In this document: one piece after another, positions 61,610-64,000 of the stretch
Layout: every line of letters starts with the position of its first letter
Numbering within the stretch: the stretch's first letter is position 1
NCBI GenBank assembly: GCA_963674575.2
Contig: CAXXQT010000005.1
Location: forward strand, 1,488,001 to 1,552,000
Source of the DNA: JAAYAY01 sp963674575
Lineage (GTDB): Bacteria; Planctomycetota; Planctomycetia; Pirellulales; Thermoguttaceae
Length of the DNA: 64,000 bases
Reading direction: 5' to 3'
Translations under genes and position numbers: made by a program
Notes under the pieces: model-generated
What the model saw: the letters and a program-made list of their open reading frames with translations, nothing else
Databases searched by the model: none
Told to the model about the DNA's origin: nothing

Positions 61610-63577
61610 ATGAGAAATAGGCGTTCGAAGCAAAGCAGCCCTCGATTGGGCGTGTTGGCCCTCTTCGTTTGGGCAGCGATCGTCGGGATGACCTCCTCCC
61701 CTGCGTTGTCGCAATCATCGTCTTCCGCTCGTGGGATCGAGATCGAACCGGTCCTGAGCAGCGAGCGGGGCTCGTTCCGCGCACTTCTGATCGGGGTCAA
61801 CGACTATGAACAACTGAACGACCTCCAGTTCAGTGAGGCCGATGCGACCGCCCTGCGGGACAAACTCATGGCCATGCCGTTCGGCGCGAGCGTGCAATGC
61901 CTCACCACCGGCGCGGCCGCCGCCGATGAGCGCCCGACCTACCGCAATATCAATGAAAGGCTCGACGCGATGCTCAAGGGGCTGGACGAAGACAGTGTGG
62001 TCATCATTGCGTTCAGCGGGCACGGCGCGTCGTTTCCTCGCCCGAACGCGAAGGACGCGAAGGACAGCGAGAGCTTCTTTTGCCCGATGGACGCGCGGCT
62101 CGCCGATCCCTACCATACGATGATCTCGCGGAAATCAGTCTACGACCGTCTGGAGAAATGCCCCGCGCGGTTCAAGTTGCTGCTGATCGACGCCTGCCGC
62201 GACCACCAAGTCGCCCCGCCGGGCGAGAAAACAGCGTTCGACGAGGAAGCCAACGCCAAAGGCTTCGCCAAATCGCTCAGCGATCCGGCAGCCCTCCCCA
62301 AGGCGGCGGTCCAGGTCGTGAGTTGCATGAGCGGCGAACGCTCCTATGAGGATCCGGGGCTGAAGCATGGAATCTTCATGAACTACGTGCTGGAAGCCCT
62401 GTCGGGTAAGGCTGACACGACCTTCCGCGGCGACCGCAACGGGCGAGTTAGTTACCGCGAGTTCAAGGACTACGTCTATCGCGCCACCAGCGACCGCGCG
62501 TGGGCCAAATACAGTAAGGCCCAGACGCCCCAATTCTACGAACATTCGGAACTGTCCGACTTCGACGTCGTGCGGGTAACGCCGTCACTCGATACGCACA
62601 TTGATGACCCCGCGACGGTCCCCGTGTTACCCCCTCTGGTGATGCCGCCGCAAGAGGCGTTGCCGATCCCCGTGGCATGGCCCTTCGACGCCGCCGAAGC
62701 GAAACGTCGCCAGGAGGCGGCAGCCCGGGCGATCGGCCAGCCGGTGGAACTGACCAGTTCGATCGGCATGAAGCTGCGTCTGATCCCCCCCGGGAAGTTT
62801 TCCATGGGCGATTCCGGCAGCGCTCACAGTTTTCCGAGCGCGGCGCCCGTCCATCAAGTGCAGATCACGAAGCCGTTTTACGTCGGCGCGTATGAAGTGA
62901 CGCAAGCACAATATCAAAAAATCATGGGGCATAACCCTTCGAAGTTTCCGAACGCTTCGCTCCCGGTGGAGCAGGTTCTGTGGGACGAAGCGACCAGCTT
63001 TTGTCAAAAAGTCAGCAAACTGGAGGGCTGTACCTATCGCCTTCCCACGGAGGCGGAGTGGGAATACGCCTGTCGGGCGGGAACCGATACGATGTTCCAC
63101 TTTGGGAACGAACTCAATGGGGAGCAAGCCAACTGCGACGGACGCCGCCCGTTCGGCACGGAGGCGGACGGACCGTTTCCTCAATCCACGGTTCCCGGTG
63201 GAACGTACGCACCGAACGCTTTCGGACTCTACGACATGCACGGCAACGTCTCCGAGTGGTGTTCGGATTTCGAATCGGAATATAGCGGCTCCGGTTCAAA
63301 GCCCGCACAAGATCCGACCGGACCCGCCTTCGGCAAGTATCACATTCTTCGAGGCGGCGGTTGGAGCACGCGGCCTCGCTCTTGTTATTCCGCATGCCGA
63401 TCCAGCCAGAACTACTGCCTCGGCGCCGCCTCCAGAATTGACTTCATCGGCTTCCGCGTTGTTCGCGAGGTTTCGGCGCGGTCCAAGTCCGCTGCCTCTC
63501 CCCAGAACGGGCCGCGTTCCAAGAGCATCACCTTCACAGACCAAATGGAGGCCCTCGGCAAGGTCCCCGGCAACTGA
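61610..63577 (+). CDS. Exported caspase-like (C14) / SUMF1 fusion, intact paralogue
   Basis: Predicted 655 aa; AAGGGAG before the ATG. Signal-anchor ~residues 14-34, caspase-like domain with His138 (FSGHGAS) and Cys196 (LLIDACRDH), linker, then a full SUMF1 domain (SIGMKLRLIPPGKFSMGDSG ... YRLPTEAEWEYACRAG ... YDMHGNVSEWC ... GFRVVREVSARS). It is closely related to the gene at 10682; residues 40-60 are virtually identical, including at the DNA level. SUMF1 domains in such fusions are usually binding modules and not sulfatase activators. Likely an exported protease-like sensor; target unknown. Confidence 0.9.
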   Translation: MRNRRSKQSSPRLGVLALFVWAAIVGMTSSPALSQSSSSARGIEIEPVLSSERGSFRALLIGVNDYEQLNDLQFSEADATALRDKLMAMPFGASVQCLTTGAAAADERPTYRNINERLDAMLKGLDEDSVVIIAFSGHGASFPRPNAKDAKDSESFFCPMDARLADPYHTMISRKSVYDRLEKCPARFKLLLIDACRDHQVAPPGEKTAFDEEANAKGFAKSLSDPAALPKAAVQVVSCMSGERSYEDPGLKHGIFMNYVLEALSGKADTTFRGDRNGRVSYREFKDYVYRATSDRAWAKYSKAQTPQFYEHSELSDFDVVRVTPSLDTHIDDPATVPVLPPLVMPPQEALPIPVAWPFDAAEAKRRQEAAARAIGQPVELTSSIGMKLRLIPPGKFSMGDSGSAHSFPSAAPVHQVQITKPFYVGAYEVTQAQYQKIMGHNPSKFPNASLPVEQVLWDEATSFCQKVSKLEGCTYRLPTEAEWEYACRAGTDTMFHFGNELNGEQANCDGRRPFGTEADGPFPQSTVPGGTYAPNAFGLYDMHGNVSEWCSDFESEYSGSGSKPAQDPTGPAFGKYHILRGGGWSTRPRSCYSACRSSQNYCLGAASRIDFIGFRVVREVSARSKSAASPQNGPRSKSITFTDQMEALGKVPGN

Positions 63578-63868
63578 ATGAAGCTCGGGAAAACAACCGA
63601 GGACCATTTCGAAGTTGAGCGACAGGCCTGCTGGATCACCGGCGGTTTTGCGCTCCGAATCAACCTCTCGGCGGAGACGAAGAGCGGGGTCCGAATGACG
63701 CTCGTGGGCGCCGACGCCGGGTCCGATCTCGCGGTCCAAGGGGAGAAGATCGCCCAGTGGTCGGGGGTCGACAAATGGTCCTTCCTCCTGCCGAACGGAA
63801 AACCGATCCTCATCGTCATGATCAATGACAGGAGAGAATATGGGAGACTGTTTTATCCTCTTGCTTGA
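63578..63868 (+). CDS. Small protein of unknown function
   Basis: Predicted 96 aa; its ATG follows the previous stop directly, so it is probably co-translated. Beta-rich (CWITGGFALRINLSAE, DKWSFLLPNGKPILIVMIND). No family recognised. The 3' end would overlap the minus-strand frame at 63822 by 47 bases, so one of the two may be wrong. Confidence 0.55.
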   Translation: MKLGKTTEDHFEVERQACWITGGFALRINLSAETKSGVRMTLVGADAGSDLAVQGEKIAQWSGVDKWSFLLPNGKPILIVMINDRREYGRLFYPLA

Positions 63869-64000
63869 CTACCATGTAGCGGCCCCCAAAGGGACTGATT
63901 AACAAGTGACCGAGGCATTCGCAGTACTTCTCGACCGTCTCGATGCGAATGTTCGGGCTAGTACCGTCCATGAATCGCAGGATCGTACCCCAATCACCGT
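63822..64000 (-). CDS. Possible helix-turn-helix protein, C-terminal edge fragment
   Basis: Reading leftward from the window edge, 58 codons end in TGA at 63824-63822. The sequence WGTILRFMDGTSP then ETVEKYCECLGHLLI resembles the second half of an XRE-type HTH, where a 'xLxRFxxGxxxxS' step precedes a 'TxxKxxxxLG' helix. The start lies outside the window, and it overlaps the end of the convergent gene. Confidence 0.4.
   Translation of the reverse strand, partial: GDWGTILRFMDGTSPNIRIETVEKYCECLGHLLISPFGGRYMVVKQEDKTVSHILSCH

Overview
The window looks like a chromosomal accessory region of a planctomycete, probably from the Pirellulales. No rRNA or other species marker is present, so this is inferred from family content: a 3867-residue protein opening with a LEPR-XLL type motif (RFEPLEDRRML), secreted caspase-like/SUMF1 fusions, SHD1 (SLA1 homology) domain proteins, a DUF900-type alpha/beta hydrolase beside a sigma factor/zinc-finger anti-sigma pair, and many exported TPR, Sel1 and beta-propeller proteins. 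Except for the two window-edge fragments, every gene is on the + strand.

Layout. 1-280: edge fragment of an exported protein (minus). 984-5202: sigma factor, overlapping membrane anti-sigma with TPRs, and exported hydrolase. 5203-6072: dispersed repeat plus a chimeric gene relic. 6073-10311: protein with about 14 membrane segments and TPRs. 10344-26673: array of exported repeat proteins (caspase-SUMF1 with an internal TGA, SHD1-LRR, Sel1 lipoprotein, two TPR paralogues, an unknown, SHD1-propeller, beta-helix-TPR). 27021-32522: IS66 element whose tnpC is split by a complete IS21 element. 33221-34614 and 42810-44203: two IS4-family copies differing at one base that I could find. 34657-41076: small zinc-ribbon, membrane and lipoprotein genes, including a rhomboid-like protein that seems to lack its catalytic His. 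41134-45480: one lipoprotein gene of 981 codons cut in two by the second IS4 copy. 46316-57919: the giant protein. 58076-63577: paralogue of the split lipoprotein, a NADAR fragment, a small gene and a second caspase-SUMF1. 63578-64000: a small gene and the edge of a possible HTH gene.

How it fits together. The sigma/anti-sigma pair is the only obvious regulator. The rest is mostly exported, repeat-rich proteins that are plausibly periplasmic or surface scaffolds. Several are paralogues, and the gaps between them hold 5' remnants of the same families (5771, 10344, 37164, 57955), so the region appears to evolve by duplication, decay and recombination. At least seven copies of a hairpin-bearing intergenic repeat, two copies of a 130-bp terminal-inverted-repeat element and two copies of a strongly folding block are spread among the genes. 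The best candidates for undescribed biology are the tandem 24-residue repeat and its shared N-terminal domain in the split lipoprotein, the structured intergenic repeats, and the reassorting signal-peptide relics. I saw no CRISPR array, tRNA or rRNA.
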